Source of the DNA: an uncultured Clostridia bacterium
GTDB taxonomy: Bacteria > Bacillota > Clostridia > TANB77 > CAG-508
DNA: 64,000 bases
Assembly: GCA_934177795.1 (NCBI GenBank)
Contig: CAKPPS010000004.1
Location: forward strand, 1 to 64,000
Direction: 5' to 3'
In this document: piece after piece, positions 26,785 through 36,595 of the stretch
Numbering within the stretch: the first letter of the stretch is position 1
How the letters are laid out: each line of letters opens with the position of its first letter
Made by a program: the position numbers and the translations under genes
Notes under the pieces: model-generated
Told to the model about the DNA's origin: nothing
Database searches by the model: none
The model's input: only the letters and a program-made list of their open reading frames with translations

Positions 26785-29700
26785 TTATTTTAGTTTCATA
26801 GATAATAATTTTGATATTCCATTTTCTTCCATAGTAATTCCATATACTGTATCTGCAGCTTCCATAGTACCTTTTCTATGTGTTATTACTAAAAACTGCG
26901 TATGCTCAGTAAATTTTTTTAAATATTCGGCATATCTATATACATTTACATCATCTAGTGCTGCTTCAATTTCATCTAAAACGCAAAATGGTGCTGGGTT
27001 TATTTTTAATATTGCAAACAAAAGTGCTATTGCTGTAAATGCTTTTTCTCCTCCTGATAAAAGCATCATATTTTGTAATTTTTTTCCTGGTGGTTGTACT
27101 GTAATTTCTATTCCACATTCTAATATATTATCTTTATCTTCTAATCTTAAATTTGCATTTCCTCCACCAAATAATTCTTTAAACACTTCTGAAAAATTCT
27201 TATTTATTTGCTCAAATTTTTCTTTAAATTGCTCTTTCATAATCGAAGTCATTTCAGATATAATTTTTCTTAATTTTGTCATAGTTGTCTCTAAATCTAC
27301 TCGTTGTTCACACATAAAATCATATCTTTCTTTAAGAGTTTTATATTCTTCTATTGAATCTATATTAACACTACCTAATTCTCTTATTTGATTTCTCAAC
27401 TCTTTTACATTTTTCTGTGTAGTTTGTATATTTTCTGGTTTTTTGTAATCTGAAATGTTATTAGGTGTTAATTCATACTCTTCCCACATTTTATTTACAA
27501 TTTCATTTATATCTTCTGATAGTTTAGTCCTTTTTGCATCAAGTTTTACAAGTTGAGATTTTAATTCTTCAATCACTTTAAATTTACTTGTTATTTCCTC
27601 TTCTTGATAAATCATTTTTTCATTTTTTTGTATTCTTTTCTCTTTTAATTCTTGTATTTTATTTCCACTATTTTCTACTTCTTCTTTTATTTTGCTTATT
27701 TTATTCTTTATTTCTTCTATTGATTTTTCTAGAATTACATTATCCTGATTAATTTGCTCTATTTGCACTTTTTTATTTTCTATACTTTTTACTGTATTTT
27801 CTACTTCTGTCTGTATTCTTTCTTGTATTTCTTCAATAGAATTCTCACTTTCATCAAAAGAAGATACTGATATTCTTAAATTTGTTATGTCTAAATTTAA
27901 ATCATCTATATACTTTTGATTATCCTTATTTAATTCTGCAAATTCTTCAATAATGCTTTTTAGTTTTTCATTTTCTGAACTTATTTCTTGGATTTTAGCC
28001 TGGAAACCTTTTTTATTTTCAATTGCCTGTTTCTTTTGTGTTTCTAGTCTTTCAGCTTCTTCTCTTAATTTTTTCAATCTACTTTCTATTCTATTAATAT
28101 TATCATTTATAGCATTGATTTTTTCCTTTTTAGTCGCATAATAAATTTCTATATCTTGCAATTGTCTTTCATAACTTTCAGACTCTTCTACAATGTCTTC
28201 CATTGAATTTTCATAATCTTCTTTTTCTTTTGTTAATTTTTCTATTTTTTCTTTGCTTTCTTTAATTTCTTTTTCTAGTTTTTCAATTTCTCGTCCTCTA
28301 CCTAAAATATTAACAGTTTTCTTAGCTACAGAACCTCCAGAAATTGCTCCTGATGGATTTATAATATCTCCTTTAACAGTAATAATTCTAAAACAATAGT
28401 TGTTATCTTTAGCTAATTTTATAGCTGTTTCCATATCTTCTACAATTACAGTTCTTCCCAGTAAATTTAATATTATATTCGTATATTTTTTGTTATATTG
28501 AATCAAATCAGATGCAATGCCAAGTACTTTACTATTTTTTCCATTTATTTTATCTAACTTTTTGCCTTTTATAGTACTTATTGGCAAAAATGATGCTCTC
28601 CCCAAATTATTTTTTCTTAAATGTTCTATTAATCTTTTAGCACCATTTTCATCTTCAGTTACAATATTTTGTAGTCCTGCACCTAGTCCCATTTCTATCG
28701 CTGTTTGATATTTCTCAGGGACTTCAATAAGATTAGCTAAAACCCCATTCATTCCTTTTGCCAATTCTTTATTTTTTTCACAATCTTTTAATAATGATTT
28801 AACACTTTTTATATATCCTTCTTTTTCTTTTTCTGTTTCTATCAAGAAATTTAATTTAGATTCTTTTATTCTTTTTTCTCCTGAAAGCATATTTATTCTA
28901 CTTTCATACTCTTTACTTTTTCTATCTATTTCTTGCTTTTTAGTATTTATTTCCTTTAGCTCAGACAAAATTTTATTTCTTTTATTTTCAACTTCATAAA
29001 AATCCTTTGATATTTCTTCTTTTTTTAACCTTGTAGCATCTAATTCCGATATATTTCCTGTTATTTCATTTTTTATTTGTACTTGTCTCTTTTCATAATT
29101 TTGATAATTGATATCTTGCTCATTTATATTTGCTTGTAATTCGTATTTAATATCAACATTTTCTTCAACTTTCTTTTTATGTTCTTCAATTTGTAATTCT
29201 TTACTAGAAAGTTTATGTGTAATTTCTTCCAACTCTTTTTCTTTTTCTTCTAACTCTTTTGTGAATTTTTCTTTATTGTCTTTCAAATTTTCTATCTTTT
29301 CTTGTTTTTGCTTTTTTTCTTCTTCTAATTCTTTTATTCTTGTTTCCAATTCTTTTATTTCTTTTTCAAAGCGTAATTTATTTTCCTTGTTATTTTCTAT
29401 TCTTGTATTTGAAACATTAATATCTGAGTTTAACATTTCAATATCCTTCTTGCTTTCAAATCCCAGATTGGTCATCTCTTCTATTGTTTCAGTTATTCTA
29501 TCTATTTCGCTTTTTAACTCTTCTTTTAATGCCTTACATCTTTCTAAACGACCTTCTTCATCATTGCATTGTGTTTTATATATTTCCTCATCTGATACTA
29601 TTTCTTCAAGTTCTTTTTTATATTTATCTATATTATATAGGAATAATCCTATCTCTATATTTTTCAATTCTTCTCTTAAATTTAAGTATTTTTTAGCCTT

Positions 29701-30330
29701 TTCTGATTGATTCTTTAGCGGACCTATATTAGTCTCTATTTCAGCCACTATATCATTTATTCTTAATAAATTTAGCTTCGTATGTTCCAACTTTTTTTCA
29801 CTTTCGGCTTTTCTAGTTCTGTATTTTACAATACCTGCAGCTTCTTCAAATATATGCCTTCTATCTTCTGATTTATTACTTAATATTTCATCAATTTTTC
29901 CTTGTCCAATTATAGAATATCCATCTCTTCCTATTCCTGTATCCATAAATAATTCTAGTATGTCTTTTAATCTACATGGTACTTTATTTATATAATAGCC
30001 TGTTTCTCCACTTCTATAAATTTTTCTGGTTACAGTCACTTCTGTATATTCTATTGGTAATGTTCCATCTGTATTATCAAATACTAGTGAAGCTTCTGCA
30101 AATCCTAGTGATTTCCTATTTTGTGTTCCTGCAAAAATAATATCTAATGATTTTGCTCCTCTCAAAGATTTCATACTTTGCTCTCCCAGTACCCATCTTA
30201 TTGCATCTGATATATTACTTTTTCCTGAACCATTCGGTCCTATGACACTTGTAATCCCTGGTCTAAATTCTAATAATGTTTTATCTGCAAATGATTTAAA
30301 TCCTTGTAATTCTAACCTTTTTAAATACAT
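26785..30330 (-). CDS. smc: Chromosome segregation protein SMC
   Basis: 1181 residues, the full family length. Walker A GPNGSGKSNISDAIRWVLGEQ is near residues 32-52, followed by a long coiled coil, a hinge domain (about residues 510-640, with GLGAGLQNIVTEDENGA and GAISGGSVAKK), a second coiled coil, and the C-terminal head with MLLSGGEKAFTAIALLFAI (signature) and CVLDEIEAALDDVNV (Walker B). SMC with ScpA/ScpB compacts and segregates the chromosome. GGAG before ATG supports the start. Confidence 0.97.
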   Translation of the reverse strand: MYLKRLELQGFKSFADKTLLEFRPGITSVIGPNGSGKSNISDAIRWVLGEQSMKSLRGAKSLDIIFAGTQNRKSLGFAEASLVFDNTDGTLPIEYTEVTVTRKIYRSGETGYYINKVPCRLKDILELFMDTGIGRDGYSIIGQGKIDEILSNKSEDRRHIFEEAAGIVKYRTRKAESEKKLEHTKLNLLRINDIVAEIETNIGPLKNQSEKAKKYLNLREELKNIEIGLFLYNIDKYKKELEEIVSDEEIYKTQCNDEEGRLERCKALKEELKSEIDRITETIEEMTNLGFESKKDIEMLNSDINVSNTRIENNKENKLRFEKEIKELETRIKELEEEKKQKQEKIENLKDNKEKFTKELEEKEKELEEITHKLSSKELQIEEHKKKVEENVDIKYELQANINEQDINYQNYEKRQVQIKNEITGNISELDATRLKKEEISKDFYEVENKRNKILSELKEINTKKQEIDRKSKEYESRINMLSGEKRIKESKLNFLIETEKEKEGYIKSVKSLLKDCEKNKELAKGMNGVLANLIEVPEKYQTAIEMGLGAGLQNIVTEDENGAKRLIEHLRKNNLGRASFLPISTIKGKKLDKINGKNSKVLGIASDLIQYNKKYTNIILNLLGRTVIVEDMETAIKLAKDNNYCFRIITVKGDIINPSGAISGGSVAKKTVNILGRGREIEKLEKEIKESKEKIEKLTKEKEDYENSMEDIVEESESYERQLQDIEIYYATKKEKINAINDNINRIESRLKKLREEAERLETQKKQAIENKKGFQAKIQEISSENEKLKSIIEEFAELNKDNQKYIDDLNLDITNLRISVSSFDESENSIEEIQERIQTEVENTVKSIENKKVQIEQINQDNVILEKSIEEIKNKISKIKEEVENSGNKIQELKEKRIQKNEKMIYQEEEITSKFKVIEELKSQLVKLDAKRTKLSEDINEIVNKMWEEYELTPNNISDYKKPENIQTTQKNVKELRNQIRELGSVNIDSIEEYKTLKERYDFMCEQRVDLETTMTKLRKIISEMTSIMKEQFKEKFEQINKNFSEVFKELFGGGNANLRLEDKDNILECGIEITVQPPGKKLQNMMLLSGGEKAFTAIALLFAILKINPAPFCVLDEIEAALDDVNVYRYAEYLKKFTEHTQFLVITHRKGTMEAADTVYGITMEENGISKLLSMKLK

Positions 30331-30408
30331 GTATTTCTCCTCTTTTAGTATTTTATTTTACTGTATTAATATATACTATTTTTTCATAAATTACAAGTGT
30401 TCGGAAAA

Positions 30409-30520
30409 TTGACTGTTTTATGTAAACACGATATAATATATGTATCAAGGCAATGACCTTTTTATATAGATGTAACTTTTTAACAATTGTTTAGTCGTCC
30501 CACACAACAGGAGGAATATT
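30409..30520 (+). repeat. Cassette leader module, copy 1 (promoter plus hairpin)
   Basis: TTGACT (30409-30414), 17-nt spacer and TATAAT (30432-30437) begin a leader with TATCAAGG-CAATGA-CCTTTTTATATAGAT and end with ACAGGAGGAAT before the ATG. The same arrangement recurs at 31108-31221. Confidence 0.7.
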
Positions 30521-30967
30521 ATGAATAAAAATGAAATGATTGTAGCCCCAGAAAACAGCAAACAAAAAACTATCTCGGAAAAATTAAATGAAAAATACAA
30601 CGAGTTGATTAAAAATCATCCACGGTTCAAAGACTTTATGGACTGTTTAAATGACGCATATCTCATAATCGACCAAAGATTAAATAATCTTTGCAGAAAT
30701 TTTACTAGATTAGTAGTTATTGCTTTTCTAGTTAGTATCCTTGGGCATTACTGTCCTGAGGTCGCAAGTAAATTTCCAGTAATTTTTCAATTTTTTAATG
30801 GAGTAATAGAGTTCTTTAACTTTATTCTTATAACAACTCTAAAGGGTATAAAAGCTCTTTGTACTCTTAATTTCAGAGAATTTAATTTATTATCCTCTGA
30901 AGTAAGCAGAAACTTTTGGATATTACTTTCTCAGTTTTCAAACTGGGTAAGCAATATCACCTTTTAA
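30521..30967 (+). CDS. Unknown membrane-associated protein (cassette 1, in-frame CGG)
   Basis: 148 residues from an ATG 7 nt after GGAGG. The N-terminal 55 residues are hydrophilic and charged, then a hydrophobic stretch (LVVIAFLVSILGHYC) and further hydrophobic helices follow (FFNFILITTLKGIKALC). Not recognised. Codon 35 is CGG (30623), read as Arg. Promoter, leader hairpin and terminator are shared with the next gene although the coding sequences differ. Probably an acquired cassette gene of unknown role. Confidence 0.65.
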   Translation: MNKNEMIVAPENSKQKTISEKLNEKYNELIKNHPRFKDFMDCLNDAYLIIDQRLNNLCRNFTRLVVIAFLVSILGHYCPEVASKFPVIFQFFNGVIEFFNFILITTLKGIKALCTLNFREFNLLSSEVSRNFWILLSQFSNWVSNITF

Positions 30968-31002
30968 AAATTTTAACTTTTTTAACTTTTTTTGGGACGA
31001 CA

Positions 31003-31043
31003 AAAAAAACATTGGTTGTTATTTCAATCAGTGTTTTTTATTA
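31003..31043 (+). terminator. Cassette terminator, copy 1
   Basis: AAAACATTGGTTG/CAATCAGTGTTTT stem followed by a T-rich tract, preceded by GGGACGACA. Nearly the same sequence ends the second cassette at 31472-31509. Confidence 0.75.
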
Positions 31044-31107
31044 TTTTACTAACTTTTTCTTTTTTATATAATTAAGCATACCTACACAAATTTAATATTG
31101 TAAAATT

Positions 31108-31221
31108 TTGACCATATTATGTAAAATATGATATAATATATATATCAAGGTAATACCTTTTTATATAGATATAACAATGTTGTTCCACATATTTTTATTT
31201 TCATAACAGGAGGAATTTTTT
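31108..31221 (+). repeat. Cassette leader module, copy 2 (promoter plus hairpin)
   Basis: TTGACC (31108-31113), 18-nt spacer, TATAAT (31132-31137), then TATCAAGG-TAATA-CCTTTTTATATAGAT and ACAGGAGGAAT. It matches the module at 30409-30520 over most of its length. Confidence 0.7.
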
Positions 31222-31452
31222 ATGAATACTTTAAGAAAAAACTTTTTGAACATTGTATGTGCATTTATTGTATATTTTACAATAGCCATAGGTGCAATAT
31301 TTTTTGCATTTATAATACTGGGAATATTAGCTGGTATTATTCAAATACCATTTATAATATTTCCCAAATTAACAAATTACCTTCCAGTATTAGAAGGATT
31401 ATCCAAGACTGTATTTAAAGCATTTTATGCATTTTTATGCCTAAAAAACTAA
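31222..31452 (+). CDS. Small hydrophobic membrane protein (cassette 2)
   Basis: 76 residues from an ATG after GGAGGAATTTTTT. One long or two closely spaced membrane segments span about residues 10-48, with a short amphipathic C-terminus. No recognised family; size and hydrophobicity are compatible with a small toxin or a membrane regulator, which is speculation. It shares promoter, leader hairpin and terminator with cassette 1. Confidence 0.6.
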   Translation: MNTLRKNFLNIVCAFIVYFTIAIGAIFFAFIILGILAGIIQIPFIIFPKLTNYLPVLEGLSKTVFKAFYAFLCLKN

Positions 31453-31471
31453 AACACTTTTTATGGGACAA

Positions 31472-31512
31472 CAAAAACATTGGTTGTTATTTCAATCAAT
31501 GTTTTTTATTTG
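31472..31512 (+). terminator. Cassette terminator, copy 2
   Basis: AAAACATTGGTTG/CAATCAATGTTTT stem and T-rich end, preceded by GGGACAACA, matching copy 1. Confidence 0.75.
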
Positions 31513-31567
31513 TATACTTATTTTTATTCATTATTTTTCCGTCAAAGCATTTTTTCTTTACATAATA

Positions 31568-31596
31568 TTGTGCTTTTTCCATTTTTTTGTTATAAT
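31568..31596 (+). promoter_or_regulatory. Promoter of the 31642 gene
   Basis: TTGTGC (31568-31573), 17-nt spacer and TATAAT (31591-31596). Confidence 0.55.
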
Positions 31597-31641
31597 AAAT
31601 ATGAAGTCTATTAATAACACATGCAAACAAAGGAGGATACT

Positions 31642-31989
31642 ATGTATATTTTAACGCATCTAGTTTTTGAAAAAATTGAAAACGAAAAAACATCCAAAAT
31701 CAAAATTGACATTGAAGAACGGGCATTTTGTATCGATACTACTGATGATAATATCGGTAATGAACTTGCTTTCATATCAGGATATATTAATGGCTTAATC
31801 CAGTACCAGATAGATTCTGATATCGCAACGAAAATTAAGAACATAATGGACAATAAGAAATTTATTAAATCTTTGATTGGATTCACTCTCATGGATGAAA
31901 AAGGACAAAAGTATGAAATTCCTTTAAATGTAGTCCATGAAATAAAACAATTTTCGGATTTAATTACAAAATTAAATTTCAAAAATTAA
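31642..31989 (+). CDS. Unknown soluble protein (lone gene with in-frame CGG)
   Basis: 115 residues from ATG 31642, 6 nt after GGAGG; an in-frame ATG at 31621 lies upstream of the ribosome site and is rejected. Sequence MYILTHLVFEKIENEKTSKIKIDIEERAFC suggests an alpha/beta fold; no family recognised. Codon 27 is CGG (31720), read as Arg. It has its own promoter and terminator and a less AT-biased codon use than its neighbours. Confidence 0.65.
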   Translation: MYILTHLVFEKIENEKTSKIKIDIEERAFCIDTTDDNIGNELAFISGYINGLIQYQIDSDIATKIKNIMDNKKFIKSLIGFTLMDEKGQKYEIPLNVVHEIKQFSDLITKLNFKN

Positions 31990-32008
31990 TCATTAATTGT
32001 TTGCAACT

Positions 32009-32033
32009 AAAAAGAACCATTATGGTTCTTTTT
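32009..32033. terminator. Bidirectional rho-independent terminator
   Basis: AAAAGAACC/GGTTCTTTT stem between the 31642 gene and the convergent 32032 gene. Confidence 0.8.
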
Positions 32034-32397
32034 AGTTATTTATAGCATCAAAAACAATGAAACAAACTATAAGAATAACTGGAAACATTATTGTAAACCA
32101 CACAAGTATTTTTGATAACATTTTTGTCTTACTTAATTCTTTATCTGTTGACGTTTCTTCTGAGTTTTCATCAATATTATCTGTATCTTCAAAAAATACT
32201 GAAACCAACTCCATTGCTTTATTATAATCTTCTTCACTAACAATAATTCTACATTCTTGTTTAGAATATCCCATAATATTCATATATGATGTAGCACCTT
32301 CATATTTTTTGACAAATGGTATATTATTTTCTTTTAATGTTGCTGAAACTTGCTCCATTATCAAATTATTTTTAATTTTCAATAATTCCCTCTCCAT
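32032..32397 (-). CDS. DUF2007-like signal protein with membrane anchor
   Basis: About 121 residues. ATG 32397 is preferred because GAGGG lies 8 nt upstream. The N-terminal half (KIKNNLIMEQVSATLKENNIPFVKK, then CRIIVSEEDYNKAMEL) matches the small DUF2007 ferredoxin-like domain found in putative signal-transducing proteins. An acidic linker and one C-terminal membrane helix follow. It lies 20 nt after ppaC and is probably co-transcribed with it. Confidence 0.7.
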   Translation of the reverse strand: MERELLKIKNNLIMEQVSATLKENNIPFVKKYEGATSYMNIMGYSKQECRIIVSEEDYNKAMELVSVFFEDTDNIDENSEETSTDKELSKTKMLSKILVWFTIMFPVILIVCFIVFDAINN

Positions 32398-32416
32398 AGA
32401 CAATTCCCTCTATTTA

Positions 32417-33340
32417 CTATATATTTTTATCAATATTAGGCAATAATTGTTTTTTTCTAGAAACAACACCTTCAAGGAATACTCTATTATTTTCCAATTT
32501 AATATCAAATGCTTTTTCTACAGCATCTACTCTATTTCCTATAGATATAATTTCTGAATTACTATTTAGAATATCTGTAATTGCTAAAACAAATAATTGT
32601 AATCCTTTTTTCTCTATTTCGCTTTTCATTGCTTCTTCTAATTCTTCTTGTCTTTTTAGAACATCTTCAATACTTACTGTATTTACTTGTGCTATAACAA
32701 ATTTTTGTCCATCTTTATCTAAATTTTTAGCATCTAGGTTTACTAATTCTGCTGCTGAAAAATCTCCTAAATCTGTCCCTGCTTTTAACATTTCTAGACC
32801 ATATTTATTAATATCTATTTGTGCTATCTCTTCTAATTCTTTTAATGCTTTTTTGTCATATTCAGTTGTAGTTGGAGATTTTAATAATAATGTATCTGAA
32901 ATTATTGCACTAGCCATTAATATTGCTTCTTCCTTATTTATCTCATGTCCTTGTGTTTTATATTGTTCAAATAATATTGTACATGTACTACCATAAGGTT
33001 TTGCTGTATAATATAATGGTTCTGATGTCTCAAAGTTTGCGATTCTATGATGATCTATTACAGATAAAATTTTTGCATTTTCTATTCCTTCTACACTTTG
33101 ATTAAATTCATTGTGATCTACTAAAATAACTTGTTGTCCTTCTTCTACTTTATCTAACATTTCTGGTTCTTCAATATTTAAATAATTTAAAACATATTGT
33201 GTTTCTTTATTTAACTTTCCTAATCTTTTTGCTTCTGTAGTGTTCCAACCATTTCTCTTATCCAATCTTTCACTTACTAAACTTGCACATATTGAATCTG
33301 TGTCAGGACTTTTATGTCCAAATATAAATACTTTTTCCAT
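32417..33340 (-). CDS. ppaC: Manganese-dependent inorganic pyrophosphatase (DHH family II)
   Basis: 307 residues. Metal-binding motifs are visible in order: FGHKSPDTDSI, VILVDHNE, SVIDHHRI (DHH) and the C-terminal DHHA2 domain ending VVSRKKQLLP (SRKKQ motif). It hydrolyses pyrophosphate to drive biosynthesis. It carries no CBS or DRTGG regulatory insert. It follows hslO by 24 nt. Confidence 0.96.
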   Translation of the reverse strand: MEKVFIFGHKSPDTDSICASLVSERLDKRNGWNTTEAKRLGKLNKETQYVLNYLNIEEPEMLDKVEEGQQVILVDHNEFNQSVEGIENAKILSVIDHHRIANFETSEPLYYTAKPYGSTCTILFEQYKTQGHEINKEEAILMASAIISDTLLLKSPTTTEYDKKALKELEEIAQIDINKYGLEMLKAGTDLGDFSAAELVNLDAKNLDKDGQKFVIAQVNTVSIEDVLKRQEELEEAMKSEIEKKGLQLFVLAITDILNSNSEIISIGNRVDAVEKAFDIKLENNRVFLEGVVSRKKQLLPNIDKNI

Positions 33341-33364
33341 TTTTTATTTCCTTTCTTATATTTA

Positions 33365-34261
33365 CTATTTTAATTTTGTTTTTATTTCTTTTAATATATT
33401 TTCTAATTCTTCTTTTGAAAAATCATATTTTTTATTACAAAAATGACATGTTAACTCAGCTTTTTCATCTTCTTTTATAATAGTTTCTAATTCTTCTTTT
33501 CCTATTGTCATTAATGCTTCTTTAAAATGCTCTTTTGAGCAATCACATTCAAATTCTGGAATAATTTTATCTTCTATTATCTTAACATTTTCATCTCCTG
33601 TTATTTTTTGTGCTATTTCTTGTAATGTTAATTCTTGGTCTAACATTTTTGAAATTGCCCCTGCTTTGAAAATTGATTGTTCTATATTCATCAAATCTTC
33701 TTCTGTAGCATCTGGCATTGGATTTATTAAATATCCTCCACTTGATTTTACTCCATTTTTATCTACTAAAACTCCTAGTGCTACTGCTGAATCTCTTTGT
33801 TCTGAATTAACAAAATAATTTGCAAAATCTTCTGCTATCTCTCCAGATACTAATGGTGAAATTCCTATGTATGGTTCTTTTAGTCCAATGTCTTTTATAA
33901 CATTTATATATCCCTCATGCCCCACTGCTGTGCCTACATCTAATTTTCCATCTTCATTTAATGGTATGTCCACTATTGGATTGGCCACATATCCTTTTAC
34001 CTTAGCCATGTTATTTGCAGTTGCTAACATTACTCCTGCTGGTCCATTTCCTTTTATTTGAACAGTTATTTTATCTTTGTTATTTTTCATTTCTGCTGCC
34101 ATAATTACAGTCATTGTTAACATTCTTCCAAATGCCGCTGTAACAACTGGGCTCAAATCATGTATTTTTCTTGCTTTTTCTACTAAATTAGTAGTATCAG
34201 CACATATTACTGATATTCTATTATCATAAGCTAAAAATTTAACTATCTTGTCTTGTTTCAT
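33365..34261 (-). CDS. hslO: Redox-regulated chaperone Hsp33
   Basis: 298 residues. N-terminal Hsp33 domain (LSPVVTAAFGRMLTMTVIMAAE, VQIKGNGPAGVMLATAN, GHEGYINVIKD), a linker, and the C-terminal zinc centre with CDC and CHFC. Oxidative stress releases zinc and activates holdase activity. It lies about 40 nt after the tagO-like gene in the same direction. Confidence 0.96.
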   Translation of the reverse strand: MKQDKIVKFLAYDNRISVICADTTNLVEKARKIHDLSPVVTAAFGRMLTMTVIMAAEMKNNKDKITVQIKGNGPAGVMLATANNMAKVKGYVANPIVDIPLNEDGKLDVGTAVGHEGYINVIKDIGLKEPYIGISPLVSGEIAEDFANYFVNSEQRDSAVALGVLVDKNGVKSSGGYLINPMPDATEEDLMNIEQSIFKAGAISKMLDQELTLQEIAQKITGDENVKIIEDKIIPEFECDCSKEHFKEALMTIGKEELETIIKEDEKAELTCHFCNKKYDFSKEELENILKEIKTKLK

Positions 34262-34301
34262 TTATAGTTCTTCCTTTCGAAATTATTGTTACATTTATAA
34301 T

Positions 34302-35538
34302 CTATTGATGCATTTCAAACATATCTTTTCCTTCTCCACAAACAGGACATACCCAATTATCTGGTAAATCTTCAAAAGATGTTCCTGGTGCTATTCCTGC
34401 TTTCTCATTTCCGAACTTTGGATTATATATATATTTACATTCTAAGCATTCATATCTTTGATTTTCTGTTTTCTCTGTTTTGAAATTTCTATATCCTAAT
34501 GCTATTGCTACTATTACCATTAATAAAAATGATAATGCCTTCCATATTCCACTTTCTAGTAATATTACCGCAAATATTCCAAATGTAGCACTTATTCCAT
34601 ATAAAATTAATACTGCTTGCTTTTGGCTAAATCCTTTTGCCACTAATTTATGATGTAAATGCCCCTTATCTGCTTTAAATATTGCTTTTATTGATTTTCC
34701 TTTTATTAATCTTCGAATAATTGCCCAAAATGTATCAAACAATGGTAATCCTAATACTATTAGTGGTAGCACAATAACCGCTGCAGTATATGTTTTTGCA
34801 ACTCCCAATATAGAAATTATTGAAAGAGAAAATCCTAAAAAATTAGAGCCTGTATCACCTATAAATGTTTTTGCTGGTGAAAAATTAAATGGTAAAAAAC
34901 CTACTAATGCACCTGCAAGTGCAGTTATCAACAATATTGCCACTAATGGTGAATCATTTAATACAAATATTATTAATAATGAAATAGCTGATATTACTGA
35001 TATTCCTGATGATAACCCATCTAATCCATCTATTAGATTTATGGCATTTGTTACCCCAACAATCCATAAAATTGTTAATATAACAGAAAAAATTTCTTTC
35101 ATTTGAATCGTATTTATAAAAGGTAATGTTATATCATCTATTCTAATTCCAAAACTGACAACTACAATTGCAGCCACTAATTGTCCAGAAAGTTTAACTA
35201 ATGGTTTTATTGTTTTTATATCATCTATTATACATGTAATTGAAATTACTATAATTCCTAAAAACATTCCCAGCAATTTTTTACCATATTGTTCTATTCC
35301 GAAACAAATTGATTGAATTTTCTATGCTCATTACTATTAATAAATATATAACTGAAACAAGAAATCCTAAAATAACTGCTGGTCCCCCAAACTTCGGCAT
35401 TGCTTTTTTATGCATTCTTCTTTTATCTTTTGGAATATCCACTGCTCCAACTTTATGTGCTATTTTTATCGTATATGGAGTCGCCATAAATGTCACAATA
35501 AATGCAAGTAAAAATGCAATTGCAATATCTCCCCACAT
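34302..35538 (-). CDS. TagO/WecA-like phosphotransferase fused to rubredoxin, +1 frameshift at CGG
   Basis: Start ATG 35538 after GGAGG. The first frame encodes a membrane N-terminus ([35 protein letters not shown]) to residue 79; the next zero-frame codon is CGG (35301-35299), six codons before a stop. Skipping the C gives [17 protein letters not shown] and restores the frame. [12 protein letters not shown] and the [15 protein letters not shown] segment identify a polyprenyl-phosphate GlcNAc-1-phosphate transferase. The last 55 residues are a rubredoxin domain ([25 protein letters not shown]), an unusual fusion. Total 411 residues. Confidence 0.88.
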
Positions 35539-35554
35539 ATTTATTCCTCCAAAT

Positions 35555-36001
35555 CTATTTCATGTTTTCTTTTTCTATTTTTTCAATCATTTTTATTCTT
35601 TCCTGATGTCTTCCACCTTCAAATTCTGTTGCTAGCCACATTCTTACTATACATATTGCTTCATTTGTACTTACATAATCAGCCCCTATTCCTAGTACAT
35701 TACTATTATTATGAAGTCTTGAAAATTTAGCTAATTCTTCATTGTAGCATGCTGTAGCTCTTATTCCTTTGAATTTATTTGCTACTATACTCATTCCCAA
35801 TCCAGAACGACATATTAGTATTCCTTTTTCACATTCTTTTTCTTGTATTGATTTCGCTACTTTTTCTGCTATTTCTGGATAATCTACCCTTAACTCATTT
35901 TCACAGCCATAATCTTTATATTCTATATTTTTTTCTTCTAAATATCTTTTGATTTCTTCTTTTAATTTATATCCTCCATGGTCACTACCAATCGCTATCA
36001 T
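35555..36001 (-). CDS. rpiB: Ribose-5-phosphate isomerase B
   Basis: 148 residues. MIAIGSDHGGYKLKEEI, the CRSGLGMSIVANK active-site segment, ATACYNEELAKFSRLHNNSNVLGIGA and FEGGRHQERI match RpiB, which interconverts ribose-5-phosphate and ribulose-5-phosphate. The active-site loop reads CRSGLGMS instead of the common CGTGIGMS, so the catalytic Cys is kept but the following residues differ. It lies 16 nt before the tagO-like gene, same strand. Confidence 0.93.
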   Translation of the reverse strand: MIAIGSDHGGYKLKEEIKRYLEEKNIEYKDYGCENELRVDYPEIAEKVAKSIQEKECEKGILICRSGLGMSIVANKFKGIRATACYNEELAKFSRLHNNSNVLGIGADYVSTNEAICIVRMWLATEFEGGRHQERIKMIEKIEKENMK

Positions 36002-36169
36002 ATTTATACCTCCATATTTTGTTTTCTTTTATATATTTTTTATAAAAATATATCATAAGTTTTTATTAAATACAATAATATTTGATAAATTCACTTGCAT
36101 TTCACAAAAAAATATGTTAGAATATCAAATGTTATAATGAATTAATGACTAAAAGGAGGTGCACAATAA

Positions 36170-36436
36170 ATGCCAAATATCAAATCAGCTAAAAAAAGAG
36201 TTAAAGTTATAGAGAAAAAAACTTTAAGAAATAATATGATAAAATCTGGATATAAATCAGCTATTAGAAAATTCTTAGAAGCTCTTGAAGCAGGGAAAAT
36301 AGATGAAGCTAAAGTTTTATTTTCAGAAGCTACAAAGAAAATCGATCAAGCTTGCACAAAAGGTGTACTTGTAAAAAATACTGCAGCTAGAAAAAAATCT
36401 AATTTAGCTAAAAAATTAAATGCAGCTATGGCTTAA
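36170..36436 (+). CDS. rpsT: 30S ribosomal protein S20
   Basis: 88 residues, Lys/Arg-rich: [35 protein letters not shown] and [20 protein letters not shown] are typical. AAGGAGGTGC lies 8 nt before the ATG. It is transcribed alone and divergent from rpiB. Confidence 0.97.
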   Translation: MPNIKSAKKRVKVIEKKTLRNNMIKSGYKSAIRKFLEALEAGKIDEAKVLFSEATKKIDQACTKGVLVKNTAARKKSNLAKKLNAAMA

Positions 36437-36505
36437 TAGCAAAATGAAAATTATGCATAGTTTTTGTTTTATAACTCTCATTCGAGAGTTATTTTTTCTT
36501 TTTTA

Positions 36506-36534
36506 TTGACAATTATGTAAAGTCTTATTATAAT
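36506..36534 (+). promoter_or_regulatory. Consensus promoter of the 36596 gene
   Basis: TTGACA (36506-36511), 17-nt spacer and TATAAT (36529-36534): a perfect sigma-A promoter. Confidence 0.8.
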
Positions 36535-36595
36535 TAATATAGTTATCTTAATATTTAGTGTAGTAACATTTTTCTTAATTAAGGGAGGTATTCTT

